Assembly: GCF_000003815.2 (NCBI RefSeq)
Contig: NC_049981.1
Location: 12,177,058 to 12,241,057 of the forward strand
DNA length: 64,000 bases
Direction: 5' to 3'
Source: Branchiostoma floridae
Taxonomy: Eukaryota; Chordata; Leptocardii; Amphioxiformes; Branchiostomatidae
A model generated the notes under the pieces. That model saw nothing but the letters and a program-made list of their open reading frames with translations, was not told the origin of the DNA and searched no databases. Position numbers and translations under genes: made by a program. The stretch's first letter is position 1, and each line of letters starts with the position of its first letter. Of the stretch, positions 50,669 through 62,500 are shown piece after piece.

Positions 50669-53381
50669 TGTTGTTGTTGTCTTATGACGAAAATTCCAGA
50701 ACGATCCTCCAACCGTACCGCTCCTCACAACCTGACCACAGGGCTACATTGTAACACTAGCATTTCACATGCTGCACTACATCGTACCACACGCGGGTCC
50801 CTGTTTCTACTATGTGATTCCGAATGCGAGCTTTTGTCTCTTGACCCTTCTCACACCAATCGACCGATTCATAGGATATCTGTGTCCTTGGACGGTCAGT
50901 GCCTGTCTTCAGAGTACAGCTACAAGCGTCTGTGGCCTAAAACGTGGTGCCCTGTAGTCCATGCAGGTAGCAGTCCTGTCAATGCGGCAGCGTTCTGTGT
51001 TCGTGTAGACCGCTTTCTGTCGAAGCTTTTGTGTGTAAGCACCTGTACTTAAGTTGTACTCACAAAGCTGGGTGTTTACTGAGCATTTTTGTGACGTAGT
51101 ACACATGGGCTGTACCACTTACAAAAAGGGAGGAGGACAAGGAACCGAAAAGGCAGACAGACAGACAAAGAGAAAGAAATAGACTTCTCGACAGCGTGTG
51201 CGTGTGTGTGTGTGTGTGTATGTGATGATGTTTTTTTTGGGGGGGGAGGGGGGCAGAATACAACTTGCAGTGTTGTCCACATTTAAAGTTTGAAATGAAA
51301 CATTCCACAACTGAGCCTGCTTTGACATCTGACCCTTTCAGTAGATTAAGCAGACAACAACAATATCCATTACCCTAGGGGCTTCATAATCTTCTCTTCA
51401 GAAATCATTCGTTCGGAAAATACCATAATTAGTTGTCGTCAAAACAACTTTGTCCCAAATTGGCACACCTACAGTCAAACAATAACATTGCCTAGTCGGT
51501 TTATCAAACATTGAATGTACTTTACACATGCCATAACAAGGTAGGGAAATTATCGCAAAAATTAGAATGTTGCATCTTATGCTAATAACTCCTAATAATG
51601 CAACGTGAAAATGGTGGCGCCATTTTAAACCTTGTCTTCTGAGTGAATGGTTGATTTATTTATTTTTAGGGGGGGCGATTGTTCGTGTTTGACAACTGTT
51701 CTACTAGAAGTAAGACGAGGCTGGGAGCAAGAGCAAGAGACATAAACAAGGGTTACATAATGTTACATAACATTACATGAAGTTACATAATGCTGCTGTA
51801 CCAAAGATGGACGCCATAATTGACCTGTGTCTCGCCAACACGTACCCATCCACATGACAAATACCATTACAATCCCCTTTGACGTTATTGGAATATTGCT
51901 GGCCAGAAATACGCGAAATCACAATCATACAGACACGCAGAAAACTGCGAAAACAAAACCTCGATATTTCCGGGAGGTCACTACTGAAGTGTTGCAGAAC
52001 GCACAGTTTCTATAATTATCTTCTGTCCTGGGCGTGTCAGTTTGCAAACTGTGTTTGTAAGATTGGTGGGAACGTAATTACCAATTTATTCTTATTTTTG
52101 CATCGGTTTTGGAGTTCTCAGAGGATGTCATCCATATAATCAACTCAACATGGCCTTAGGTAAAGATATCATGGATGGACGGCTAACGCAATAGTTACTT
52201 ATATGAATAAAACCGTAACATTACCTATATTATGTATGTGCAGGTTGTATGCAGGTTTTTAATTGGTCAGCAAAGAAAATGATCTCGAACCAGTTAAACT
52301 CAGATGAATTTAATGAGCTGTTCTTCCACTGGTCGTGACAGACAAGAGATCGGCTATGTACAGTATTTACAGGTTTATTGTACCGGGGAAGTCCCCCTAA
52401 CTCTTTTTGGACTTCGGCTTAACGTCCCGTCCGAAGGACTGCAGCCCTTCCCAGTAGCGTACGGATTCGAATTTGTCCAGACCTAGAGACAGAATTTCTA
52501 ACCACTAGAATACACATGTCACTACTGAAACCATGTAACGTACAATACAATGCAACCGAACTATCTAATTAAGATTCACCATACAAATATTTTCCTAGAG
52601 ACTTTAGCGTTGAGCAAATTATTTTCAGTTTTTTACTTATAAAGAATACATTGGCGACTGATAAAATCTTTTAAGGTATCGGACCGGAGTTTCTTTTAAG
52701 ATTCCGTAGGTAGTCGGTCATCTTCAGACAGAAGGGCTACATTTCCAGCAAGAAAAATAGGACGGGAATTTGATTTCCGTTGAAAAGAAGTGTCTTGCTG
52801 CCTTCCGTCGGACTTCTTAATATTGATTGTTGCCTTAATGGTAACTGTAACAAATGTAAATTTCGGACAAAAAATATCATTTTAACACTTTTGGAACTTT
52901 CCCCGGGAAACGGCTTATATTTTGGAAGAGCTTAGTGCTTCCTCTCTCTGAAAAATGAAAATACAAGAAATCCATGTAATATTTTTTTCCGATGACGCAA
53001 ATCCAATGATAATGCATGAAAAACGCCGCTATTTGTGTCAACAGGCGAAAAAACACATCACCGCTGCAGCTGACTAATAGAAAAAAAGGCATCCCTGGCC
53101 GACCAACTGCCCCACGCCCAAAATGTACGGTAATCTACAATCGGCAATCTATTTAGGCGATCTCTGCTGAGCCATATATAATGACCACCACGCGATGGCG
53201 GGAAACGTTAGAGTGACAACTACGCACTAACCCACTGATTCGAACTCCGACCCGGAACCTTAAAAAAACTGTCTGTGTCATCATAGCAAAAGGCGGTGCT
53301 ATATATATGTACAGCACTCAAATATGTTTCTATAATATCAATAGCTTTAGAAATGCAATAATTTAACATGGAGTTTCTCTA
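50669..53381. other. Spacer between nicotinic subunit genes B and C
   Basis: No exon seen. It contains a gt-type microsatellite (about 51196-51222) next to a poly-G run, and a SINE core fragment at about 52375-52495. It should hold the promoter of B and 3' sequence of C. Confidence 0.5.
52375..52495. mobile_element. SINE core fragment
   Basis: ccggggaagtccccctaact, then ggcttaacgtcccgtccgaa and ggactgcag. The central cgtcc(c/g)tccga(a)gga word is shared with 42029-42052 and 60390-60405. The assignment rests on this short core only. Confidence 0.4.
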
Positions 53382-53623
53382 AAGGTGGTATCTCACTGCA
53401 CTAGCGTCACGCTTGCGTCACTGCGGGGTTCGAAAGATTCACGAATTTCAGAGTTAAAGAACGAATTTTCTTACTTTTTGTGTATTTTGTCGACTTCTAA
53501 TAAAGTCATACTTTTACGCAATATCTAAAGTATAAAAAATTGGAGAAAATAAGAAAACAGTGACGCAGTGAACGAACCCCGCAGTGACGCAAGCTTGACG
53601 CAAGTGCAGTGAGATACCACCTT
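53382..53623. mobile_element. MITE-like element just downstream of gene C
   Basis: 51-bp near-perfect inverted ends: aaggtggtatctcactgcac...gcgtcactgcggggttcg and its mirror ending gcagtgagataccacctt. 242 bp total, no coding frame. It lies within 80 bases of the gene C stop codon and so probably in its 3' UTR. Confidence 0.85.
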
Positions 53624-53701
53624 GAATGCTAGCTTCAAACGATGCTATGCAGTCTAGGAGGATTAGAAATTCTAGTATGCTCGCTTTTCTGTATCGCCAT
53701 T

Positions 53702-56700
53702 CTACCCAGCGACTAAAATGACGATTGACATGATGAACAAAGCGACCAGGAATAACACCACGAGGCACCTGTCGATCCGTTTTGCCAGGAACTTCCACTC
53801 CTTTTCCAGGGAGTTTTTATACGCCTTCCTCTCGTAATCCCCTATGAACTTGTTGATGTTTTGTTCAATTCTCGTGAGAGTACTCGAGAGCGTCTGAGCT
53901 TCGGGATTCGATGACGTAGTCTCTCCTGGAACGCCGTTCATCTTTACGGTGTGTGCACCTCCATTGCTGATGACCTTGACCTTAGCGGGGGCCTTCGGCG
54001 GGCCCAGGAAGAACAGGGTGCGGACCCACTGTGGAACGGGGTAGATGTCCGGGCCGCGGTAGTGCAAGCTGAGGACGAAGATGGTCATGGCGGACGACAG
54101 GGTGACAAGAAGAATGATTCCTCCGAAGAATTTTCCTGAAAAAAAATAAGGTTTCAACGTCAGGACTTCAATAAGGTTTCAACATGAAAATGAAACACAA
54201 TATTACAAAAAAACATCGCCATAAATCAAATGTAGTAAACTCATCCTTTATCCATGTTAGTTTTTGTTGGTACAGATCTGTAAAAAAATCAGCATTACTA
54301 CGATCAGTTATGCGTGTTATGCAAACAATTTTAGCACTGTCGTCGTAATCCATCGTAAATTTTCGTAATGCTTACCTATCAGTGGTATGCTTGTAGATAT
54401 CGGGGGGAGTTTGTCTGTAACCAGCTGCATGAAGACGACCAGGGCCAACAGCATTGTGATGCTCAGTGACAACTTTTCCCCGGAATCCGATGGCAGGCAA
54501 AACCCCAAAAGAGCCAGCAGCGAAAGGAGGAGACTCGGAGCTACCACGTAATATATGTAGTACAGAGTCCTGCGCGATAGTACTATGGTGTACTCGATGG
54601 TTGGAAAAGGCTCCCCCGATATGTTTCTGTGTACGTGTCTGTCTGCTTCAAACGTTCCCAGGATCCACTCTCCGTTTTCTATGAACTCTTCAGTGATACC
54701 TTCTGCCGTCATGTTCACCAAGTTTATCTTCTCACCACTGTAGGTCCAGGACCCGAACTCCAGCGGACATCTCTGGACGTCGAAGGGGAAGGCGGTGACG
54801 TCCAGGATGCAAGAGCTGCGCACGGTGACCGGATATGGCCAGAACACTTCGCCCGTGTACCGGATGATGGCGTTAGTGTCCGGAGTCGCTGACCAACCTT
54901 CATCGTGGAGCCTGTTGGACAATAGAATATGGGCATGAGGATTAAACAGTAAACTTGTCTAAACTTACAAGCCGACTTTCTTCCACATTCCTAAGGGTGA
55001 TACTGACGGTTTCTAATTCTAACTGCCTGCTAGGTGGCGCTGCAGTGGGAAGGATTGGGTCCCAAACGTGACTTAGCAGGTATCCCCATCTCATCGCGGT
55101 TCTTGACTATTTTAAATACATATGTGTGCGTGCGTGTGTGTGTGTGTGTGTGTGTATGTGTGTGTGTTCAAATAGGAATTTACAGCCACACACTGATTGA
55201 TATTTACTAGAATGACGTCGTTGATTTACTGTATAAATTACCTGTTGTATAGGATAGTGTCCGGCCGCCATATGTTCTCGCTGTTGATGTGCACCACAGT
55301 GATGTTGCCATTCTCCTCAGGCTTCCAGGTCAGAACCTGGTCAAACCATCTCTGTGGAGAAATGAATGAGTGAATCAGTTAACCAATATCAATGATCAAT
55401 CAACCAATCAATCAATCGATCAATTAATCAATCAATCAATCGGAACGGTTTATCAATAATAGAGAATAATACCAGAAATGTACCAAATTGCAATTGCAAG
55501 GGAATCATATGGTCTTCCTTGCTTTGTTCATCATTTCTCTGTCCTGCCACTTGCTTTGTAATGTAATCGGACACCACAGGGTGTCTGCTACTGTACCAAT
55601 AACCATGGTGACAGTCGTTTGGGACCATTTATTTGTTTTGAATACAAAAAATAAGAGGAAGAAGCTTTAGAAACATAGCAAAAATAATATTATCTCTCGT
55701 GGTGGTGAACATAATCATGAAACATTCCTCTTGAAGTAATAGTTGATGGGAAATACCACGAAGAGATAAACATCAAGAAATATAGTATACATCTTTATGA
55801 AAAACCCTTTACCTGGCGTATCCATAGGTTTGATGTCAGAACCTGCTCCTTGGCATTCTGTTAGAATAAGAAGAAAATGAGCCTGTCAAACTGTACACCT
55901 TGACCTAAAAGGAACATAAACAGGTAATGTGATAATTACAATATTATAATCATAATCTTTTTTACGTTTCTTTGTTATGAGTATGAACTAACGTAAGTAC
56001 AGTGACGTGAGCAATCCTTACCAGATCTAGAATCTGTGCCAGGACCACGTTAAACTCAACGACGATGTTGTCCAGCGGGTTCTGGACTGGTCGTGCGTCG
56101 GTAGAGTAGTTCTCCAGAAGCTTGGTAACCAGGACGTGTTCCGGTATCGCACCACCTAGACATTGTGATGATAGCAGTGGAAACAATGGGGAATTGATAG
56201 TAAATATTACCTTAAAAAATAGATGGTTTAGGTACCGCCCAATTGGTGCCTATCTACCTTCCCAGAATGCATCAATACACATCCAACAATACACACCCCA
56301 GATGGCTTACTGGGCCCACAATCATATGGATTTCTTACGTTACGTTACCTTTCAAAATACAGCATCTAGTACAATATTATCATNNNNNNNNNNNNNNNNN
56401 NNNNNNNNNNNNNNNNNNNNNNNNNNNNNNNNNNNNNNNNNNNNNNNNNNNNNNNNNNNNNNNNNNNNNNNNNNNNNNNNNNNNNNNNNNNNNNNNNNNN
56501 AAAATTGTGCCCAAACTTCACCAAACAGCAGTGTTTTTCTGAAAACACTATTGATTGATGACATTATACTACTTGCGCAGCAGAAAAACACAAAAGCACC
56601 AAAAAGCACCCATGGGAAAGTAAAGAAAAAGATATTTGATATATTGTTTTTGTAATAATTGTCGACAAATATCATTTTCTTTACTTTTCCATGAGTGCTT

Positions 56701-59700
56701 TTTGGTGCTTTTGTGTTTTTCTGATGTGCAAGTAGTATAGCATCATCAATTAATGGTGTTTTGAGAAAAACACTGCTATTTGGTGACGTTTGGGAACAAT
56801 TTCTGACCTGAATATTGCATCAATGTTTATCACACAATTTATAAAGTTGTAGGAAAGTAACAAAAATAAAGACGTTCTCATGGACTAATTAAGTCTGTTG
56901 ACAATTCGAGAATTTACAAATATACTGATAATATTGTACTAGATGCTGTATTTTGAAAGGTAAAATAAGAAATCCATATGATTGTGGGCCACAGTAAGCC
57001 ATCTGGGGTGTGAATTGTTGGATGTGTATTGATGCATTCTGGGAAGGTAGATATGCACCACCTGGGTACCGCCTGTCTCTATGTCTATTCTGTGTGTTCG
57101 TGAATAAGTTGTGGATGGTGGGGGTGGTGGGTTGGCGTCTGGAAAGGGATGGGCATTCTAGCGATTTTCTATGCTGCTGCAGAAGGACTTCCGGTTGTGA
57201 TATCTTGTGTTTTGGATATGTTGTGGTAATCAACTTTGAGTGGCAGATAGCTCTTCGGACTGCAAGTGACATAGTTATTGTCCCAAGCAGCTTTTTTTTA
57301 ACTATAGAGGCTGATTTCGTTTGAGACTTTGAAAGACAATAACTTAACGGATCGTCATGATTCTTTTTTTTACGCAGACAGCATAAATGATGATTGACAG
57401 ACATTAGCTATGAAAATCTAGATCAATTTGCATGATTAATGTGAAAATCATAGACGTCCACAGCGTTCCATGATAGGAGTACTATGCAAACTTGTGACAT
57501 AGGAAAGAGAAGAGCATCGATAGATATGAATCACACAGACACACCATATATCAAGTCGACACTGTAAAAACAATGTTATAGCGACTAGTGATACGCAACT
57601 TATCTTACATTGCACTAAATGAATTAAGCACGCTTTCAAACATGCGTAAAGGATGAATTCGTATGAAAGTATTATTTACGTATGCTTTACGTGAACTCGA
57701 AGCTCAGATGTCGTGCAGTGTTAGCAGACTGGCGCCACAGTGTGACGCACAAAATGTACACCCAAATGACCTTTACTGCATGAGTAAGACAATTGGGTGT
57801 GGACAAATGTTACAAATGTTACAGATTTCTACGCATCACTGAAGTAACATGTCGCAACAAGACAGTCTATGGAAACTTTAGACTTCCAAGAAACCATACC
57901 TGTACTGCCTTGTGGAATAACAGTGGACATCAGACAAATGAAACGTATGACAGCACGGATGAGGTCAATGACCCTGGGTGGCATTCCGAGACGTTTTAAG
58001 GACTGCAAAACAACAAAATCCATTGGTGAATGGTATACAAATTCAGAAATAGAATTCAATCAAAATGCGTTTTTGTCTCTTAGACATCTTGTGCTTGGTC
58101 AAGTACCTGTGCAGCGAAAGCTACATTCCAAGGACTGTAATATTGTGGAACTCATACCTTGACAAGTGCTTCCCCCCGGCCCAAAGTACAACCCGAGAGC
58201 CTTTGGATTCAAACCAACGTTTGTCAATATCTCTACATGGTTCCATGGCTTTTAGCTGATGAAACACTTTAAAAACTGCTTGTTGCACCCTTTCTCACAA
58301 GATAGCGGCTGAATATATTTGTAATAGTCTCAATATATTTTACTGTTTTATTTGTAACTGAAAAGCAAATAGGACATGTAAAGAAAGACGATGATTTCCT
58401 GCCAAGGGAATACAAGAGTGAGTTACACAGCTATTCTTGACAACTTTTTAACAAAGTTAGCAGAAAGTTTTCGATCATTCGTCTTCGCTCTATCCAATAC
58501 CTCTAATGACGTTAACGTCAATGGTGGTGAAATAATCCAAGGTCATTAAACAGTTGTCTGGACAAGGCTGTCGTGTGTCAGCTACAGTGGGACGAGGTCA
58601 CAAACTCTGATAATGTGTTAGGTGTCTAATGTTCCCAAATGGTTACAGTATTGTAAAGCGAGCCCAAATGCTGGCTACATCATGGATTTTAATGCGCTAT
58701 GACTATAGGCTAGTGACTAAGCCAGCACAAGTTCTTATTGACTGATTTCAATCATGTAACCCCACATTAAATCTTTATTAAGAATACTTATCGTAATCCA
58801 GTTTTTTCTGCTGAATCATGCTGACTTTTTGTTAAGTCTGAATTATGATAGTATTTACATATTACACTCCTTCAGGAAGAGTTAAACTAAAAGTCAAAAT
58901 CTTGCACACGTAATGAAAAGAATATCAAAGTGATTTAAACTTGTACTAGATACCTGGAGAGCCAATACGATAAGTATATAGGAGATTACATGACATGTCA
59001 ATTCAGATTCCAAACTGTCTGTAGAAAAAAAAACACTATTTTTTTGTATGCAAACAGCTTGAATGATGATTGACATCATCGTCAATCATGCAAATCAGGA
59101 TGTGAAAATCATACGAGTTCCATGCTAGGACTATTCAGTTGGGCAGCCCTGGCTGTGTGTTCTGAACAGCCAAACGGACAAATAAATATCATTTGACTAT
59201 ACAAATTCGTGATACACGTCACTGAGAAAGAGAGAAACTTCGACAGACATTAACCACACAGATCAAGACTTAATTTTCGCAAAGAGACCGAACACACCAT
59301 ATATCAAGTTTGATATGCATATCGAAACTTAAAACAATGTTCGAAGTTCTGTCAGTTCTAGATTTAGATAAGCAAAATATTGACAGCAATATTAACAGGA
59401 ACACACTTTTATAACCCCTCAAAATATAGACCAAGAATAGAAATGATCAAATTCGAACAACAGAAAATGACACAGAACAAGAACCATTTCATGTTTATGC
59501 GGCCTTACTGTTTCTTCTCTCCATTGAAATGATTCAATGTATACTTTCAGCTTTTGTGCTATGCACTAGCGCAGCAATGAAATGTGTGTCGTGTATCGAG
59601 TATGGGTGGAACAAACGTTAAGACTACTTTTATACGGACAGTGTTAGATTTATAGCCATGTGCTACGTGCCCCGGGGAAAACTATCAATGGCTTCAATTA

Positions 59701-61053
59701 CACGGACAGTTTCCTCAACAAAGAAACCGAATCCTTCAATTGAATATTCTTGTCTTGGTTACGTAATCTGGATGTAGGAATTATGTAAGAAAAATCAAAG
59801 GGTCGGTGTTTTGGCCAGGTTCTTTTAGAATGCTGCACGAGGAACGTTTAAACTACAGGACTAAGAGTCACGCACAAGACAAAGGCCATGCCGTTGACAC
59901 GCACGAGGACTGTGAGTCGGGAGTCGGGACCCTCTCTCTGCTTCTATCTCTGACTCAAACCACCCTCCAACTCTCAACTCCCGGCTGTCTTTATTCAGAA
60001 ACCCAGACCCAGGCAGGAGACAGTTTCACAGCATGTAACACAGAGGAACTAGGCCTCATATTCTATGTAAATCTTCACCTACATCATGACTTCTCTTTGA
60101 TGTACAGATATAGATTAAAGCAACATGATTTGCATCTAGACTTGGTGCGAACTTGCTAACTTGGTCATCAGAGGAATATCATTTACATAAAGATTAGCTG
60201 TTGCACTGACAGACTACATGCCTCACATTCATGAGGGTATGTTTGATACTAATACACATCAAATAATAATCATAATGATAATAATCATCTGGTGTATTTT
60301 GTCAGCCAGTAGGTACCCCAAGTATGAGTAATGAGGCTGTTTAACGTGGCCGAGGCACCTCCTCGAGCACGGGACCCCCGTTTTATGTCCCTCCCGGAAG
60401 ACGATTTCGTGGAAAACTTCGTGAGGCTACAGCAACCCTGACGTCCTTGGTTGGTCCCCCATCCAAGCACTATCCGGACCGCGCGTTGCTTAACTTCCGA
60501 GATCGAGGGATCGGGTGTACCAACGCGCCACGCGGCCGTAACAAAATATATCCAAAAACAAAACTATTACGATTTAAGTATTTCTGTCCCACTTATAATT
60601 AGGACGTATGATTCGTATAGTTTCTACATGTAACGGACTTTTTTAAGGACTGAAAAATCATAGAAATTGGCCTAATTAGGGAACATTGTACCAGAGGGCA
60701 GGGCGGCTTACTAGGGCACAGATTCGCGCGCCGAAGGTCAACGTTGGTTGCGAATGATAATTTCATATACACGCCTAAAACTTCCAGCCAAAGTCTACTA
60801 GACTATTTTTCCAGCAATACGCCGAGTCTGATAGAGACATTGAACCCACAAAAATGACCTTGTGAGACAACATATAGATCTTATACTGAAATAAGTACGA
60901 TTTGATACCATTTGAGTCCACACAAGTGAAAGCTGCCATGGGTTCACCCTTATATAACCGTACATTTATAGATATATCAGCCTATGCACACGCATTATTT
61001 CAGAACTTCACATGCATACCAACTATGTTTACCACGGTTAAGGCAAAGGCCAT
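53702..61053 (-). CDS. Nicotinic acetylcholine receptor non-alpha-type subunit (gene C)
   Basis: Firm exons: 56155-56022, 55857-55813, 55351-55242, 54911-54376, 54135-53702. A tentative signal exon 61053-61020 (MAFALTVVNIV, ending in a phase-1 donor) would complete 430 codons plus stop. That exon is short for a signal peptide, so the gene could begin elsewhere in 56156-63100. Visible are LLENYSTDARPVQNP, LWIRQ (loop D Trp), WRPDTILYN, a canonical Cys-loop with FPFDVQRC and 13 residues between the Cys, GSWTYS, TM1, [13 protein letters not shown] (M2, E at -1', D at 20'), TM3, a short M3-M4 loop of under 100 residues and TM4. Loop C reads ADRHVHRNISGEPFPTIEY: no vicinal Cys pair, hence non-alpha. 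The two exons around the Cys-loop that are separate in A and B are fused here (536 nt). It probably needs an alpha partner; that is inference. Confidence 0.88.
55130..55167 (+). repeat. (GT)n microsatellite in gene C
   Basis: tgtgtgcgtgcgtgtgtgtg and further gt units in the intron between the 110-nt exon and the fused 536-nt exon. Confidence 0.9.
56230..57075. repeat. Large inverted repeat (about 400-bp arms) in gene C intron 1
   Basis: The left arm runs from ggtaccgcccaattggtgcc through atctaccttcccagaatgca and caaaatacagcatctagtac, the gap, then ccaaacagcagtgtttttct and gcaccaaaaagcacccatgg. The right arm (about 56672-57075) is its reverse complement with scattered differences. The axis lies near 56655. 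The left arm contains the 117-N gap 56384-56500, whose content should resemble the reverse complement of about 56800-56935. The 177-codon plus frame and 107-codon minus frame here are repeat artefacts. Confidence 0.85.
56384..56500. other. Assembly gap (117 N)
   Basis: Undetermined bases inside one arm of a long inverted repeat. A hairpin-forming template is a plausible reason for the missing read coverage. Confidence 0.97.
58065..58262 (+). pseudogene. Possible LINE reverse-transcriptase C-terminal remnant
   Basis: The plus frame contains SYIPRTVILWNSYLDKCFP, which resembles the RT(I/V)xxWNSLP motif at the C-terminus of many LINE-type reverse transcriptases. The frame ends at 58260 with no further domain. 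Minus-strand translation of the adjacent stretch (57829-58059) also has a protein-like run (LKRLGMPPRVIDLIRAV). The call rests on one short motif. Confidence 0.25.
60250..60540 (-). mobile_element. SINE with a 5S-rRNA-derived head
   Basis: Read on the minus strand from 60540, the first 115 bases follow 5S rRNA order: tacggcc, cccgatc, gatctcggaagttaagca, gcttggatgggggacc, gttgctgtag. The internal control region (aagttaagca to ggggacc) is best kept. It is followed by a non-5S body with gtcttccgggagggac and ctcgaggaggtgcctcgg, shared with 41995-42056. An AT-rich tail of tgattattatcattatgatt type follows. 5S-headed SINEs (SINE3 class, several with a deuterostome-wide core) are known. Not a functional 5S gene: the sequence is diverged and fused to a body. 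Confidence 0.7.
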
Positions 61054-61357
61054 GAAAGTACAACGTACTTACCTATCTTATAGACCATAAAACGGACACA
61101 ACAGCCCCAGCTGAAGCGGATTGTTGAGTATGATGATACCCGTGGGATTAAACAACGACAACACACCCAGAAGTGACGAGTTATGTTGCGCATATTATGG
61201 ATCCCTCACAGATGAGCGATCAAAACTTGACAAACCAGTTACGTCATCGACGCGTCATTGTAATCAGTCATAGGTCAAAGGCCATCTTATACGTAGCCGG
61301 TGCAAGGTGGTGCAAGGATACAAGTAACACTCTGATTTTGTTTGTTTGAACCTTTAA

Positions 61358-61486
61358 CCTTTATTTATTCATGAAAGCTCAAATCGGCCTACAGACCGCT
61401 TTTCATTGAGGTCATGAGGGAAGAGGCAATCACCTCAATGAAAACCGGCCTGCAGGCCGACTTGAGCTTTCATGAATAAATAAAGG
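61358..61486. mobile_element. Hairpin element, 55-bp arms and 19-base loop
   Basis: Arm 61358-61412 (cctttatttattcatgaaag...ttcattgaggt) is mirrored at 61432-61486 with very few mismatches. The inner part is rich in cggcc words. No coding capacity. Resembles a minimal foldback or MITE copy. Confidence 0.85.
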
Positions 61487-61849
61487 TCCATACAAAATAA
61501 AACCACTACGTTTAGATTATTCAAGACAAGAACGACTTCTGCTTCTAGCCAGGCGTGTTTAAGTACTGTGTACTTGTGTTGGGCAGTTCAGAAAATAGTC
61601 AAACAGCGAACCAAGCAGAATGTGTTATCAAACAAATTTTCGTTTATCATCCAGCCATTCTATAACAAGTGTGGCACATGCATTTTATACGTTGCCCTGT
61701 TCATTATCATTGCCAAGCTGTGGCACTATATTCATATCTAAAGTATAAAACACAAAATGTCTTAGGACAGTCTATTTGGAAAATGCTATAGAAACTAGAA
61801 AGGCCGACATTTGCTTGAGAGCAAATACAGCATATTTCAGCCATCTCCC

Positions 61850-62500
61850 TCATGCAACAATAGGCCTTGAGGTCGTTGACCCCTTAGGCCATTGGAAAAT
61901 GACCCAAAAATTTCCCAAATATATCATTTTAAAGTGTTCCATGCCAAAAATTATAAATGGGTCATTTGAATAAATATCTAGAGCACCCCTTTACCAAATT
62001 TCGGGTCATTTGGTTGTAAAACGAGGGAACAGGAGCCAAAAATGTCCAATTTTTGTCAAAAAATGGCCATAAATCGCAATATTGAGCATTATGTTGCACT
62101 GTATGGAAAAACTGTTATTGACTTCATGTGCACATAATTGAAGGGCACTTTTATACCAAATTTCAGGTCATTCGGTTGTAAAACGAGGGTACAGGAGGCA
62201 AAAATGTGCTTTTTTTGTCAAAAAATGGCCAAAAATTGCAAAATTAAGCATTTTGTTGTACCATATGCCAAAAGTGTTATTAAATCTGGGTGGGCATATG
62301 ATCAGGGCACCTTTGTACCAAATTTCATGTCATTCGGCTGTAATACCAGGGTACAGGAGCCCAAAATATACATAAAAATTGACAAAAACCTCAATAAAAT
62401 CATTTTAAAGGCAGATATGAAAAAAATGAAAAAAACGCCTGGGGGTATTGGCTCACTCTACCCCTGTGCCCAATTTCAAGTCAATCGGTTCAGGAACAAC
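61850..62500 (+). repeat. 162-bp tandem repeat, about three copies plus partial ends
   Basis: The word ccaaatttc begins at 61994, 62156 and 62318 (spacing 162 and 162), followed by a diverged copy near 62469. Each copy has (g)gtcatt(t/c)gg(t/c)tgtaa, acaggag(c/g)c and caaaaaatggcc words. 162 is a multiple of three, so the last copies stay open in one plus frame with a 54-residue period (GTFIPNFRSFGCKT then GTFVPNFMSFGCNT). No splice signals or homology are recognised, so I treat it as a repeat. Confidence 0.8.

Noticed and set aside
56122-56655. 177-codon plus frame and overlapping minus frames
   Set aside because: They run through the N gap and a long inverted repeat; the codon count includes undetermined bases.
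60425-60540. Functional 5S rRNA gene on the minus strand
   Set aside because: The 5S similarity is diverged and continues directly into a SINE body without a T-run terminator, so it is a SINE head.
61020-61200. Alternative upstream start of gene C beginning at the ATG near 61188 (MRNITRHFWVCC...)
   Set aside because: It is open to a good donor (atag|gtaag) in phase 1, but the sequence is basic and Cys-rich and does not look like a signal peptide.
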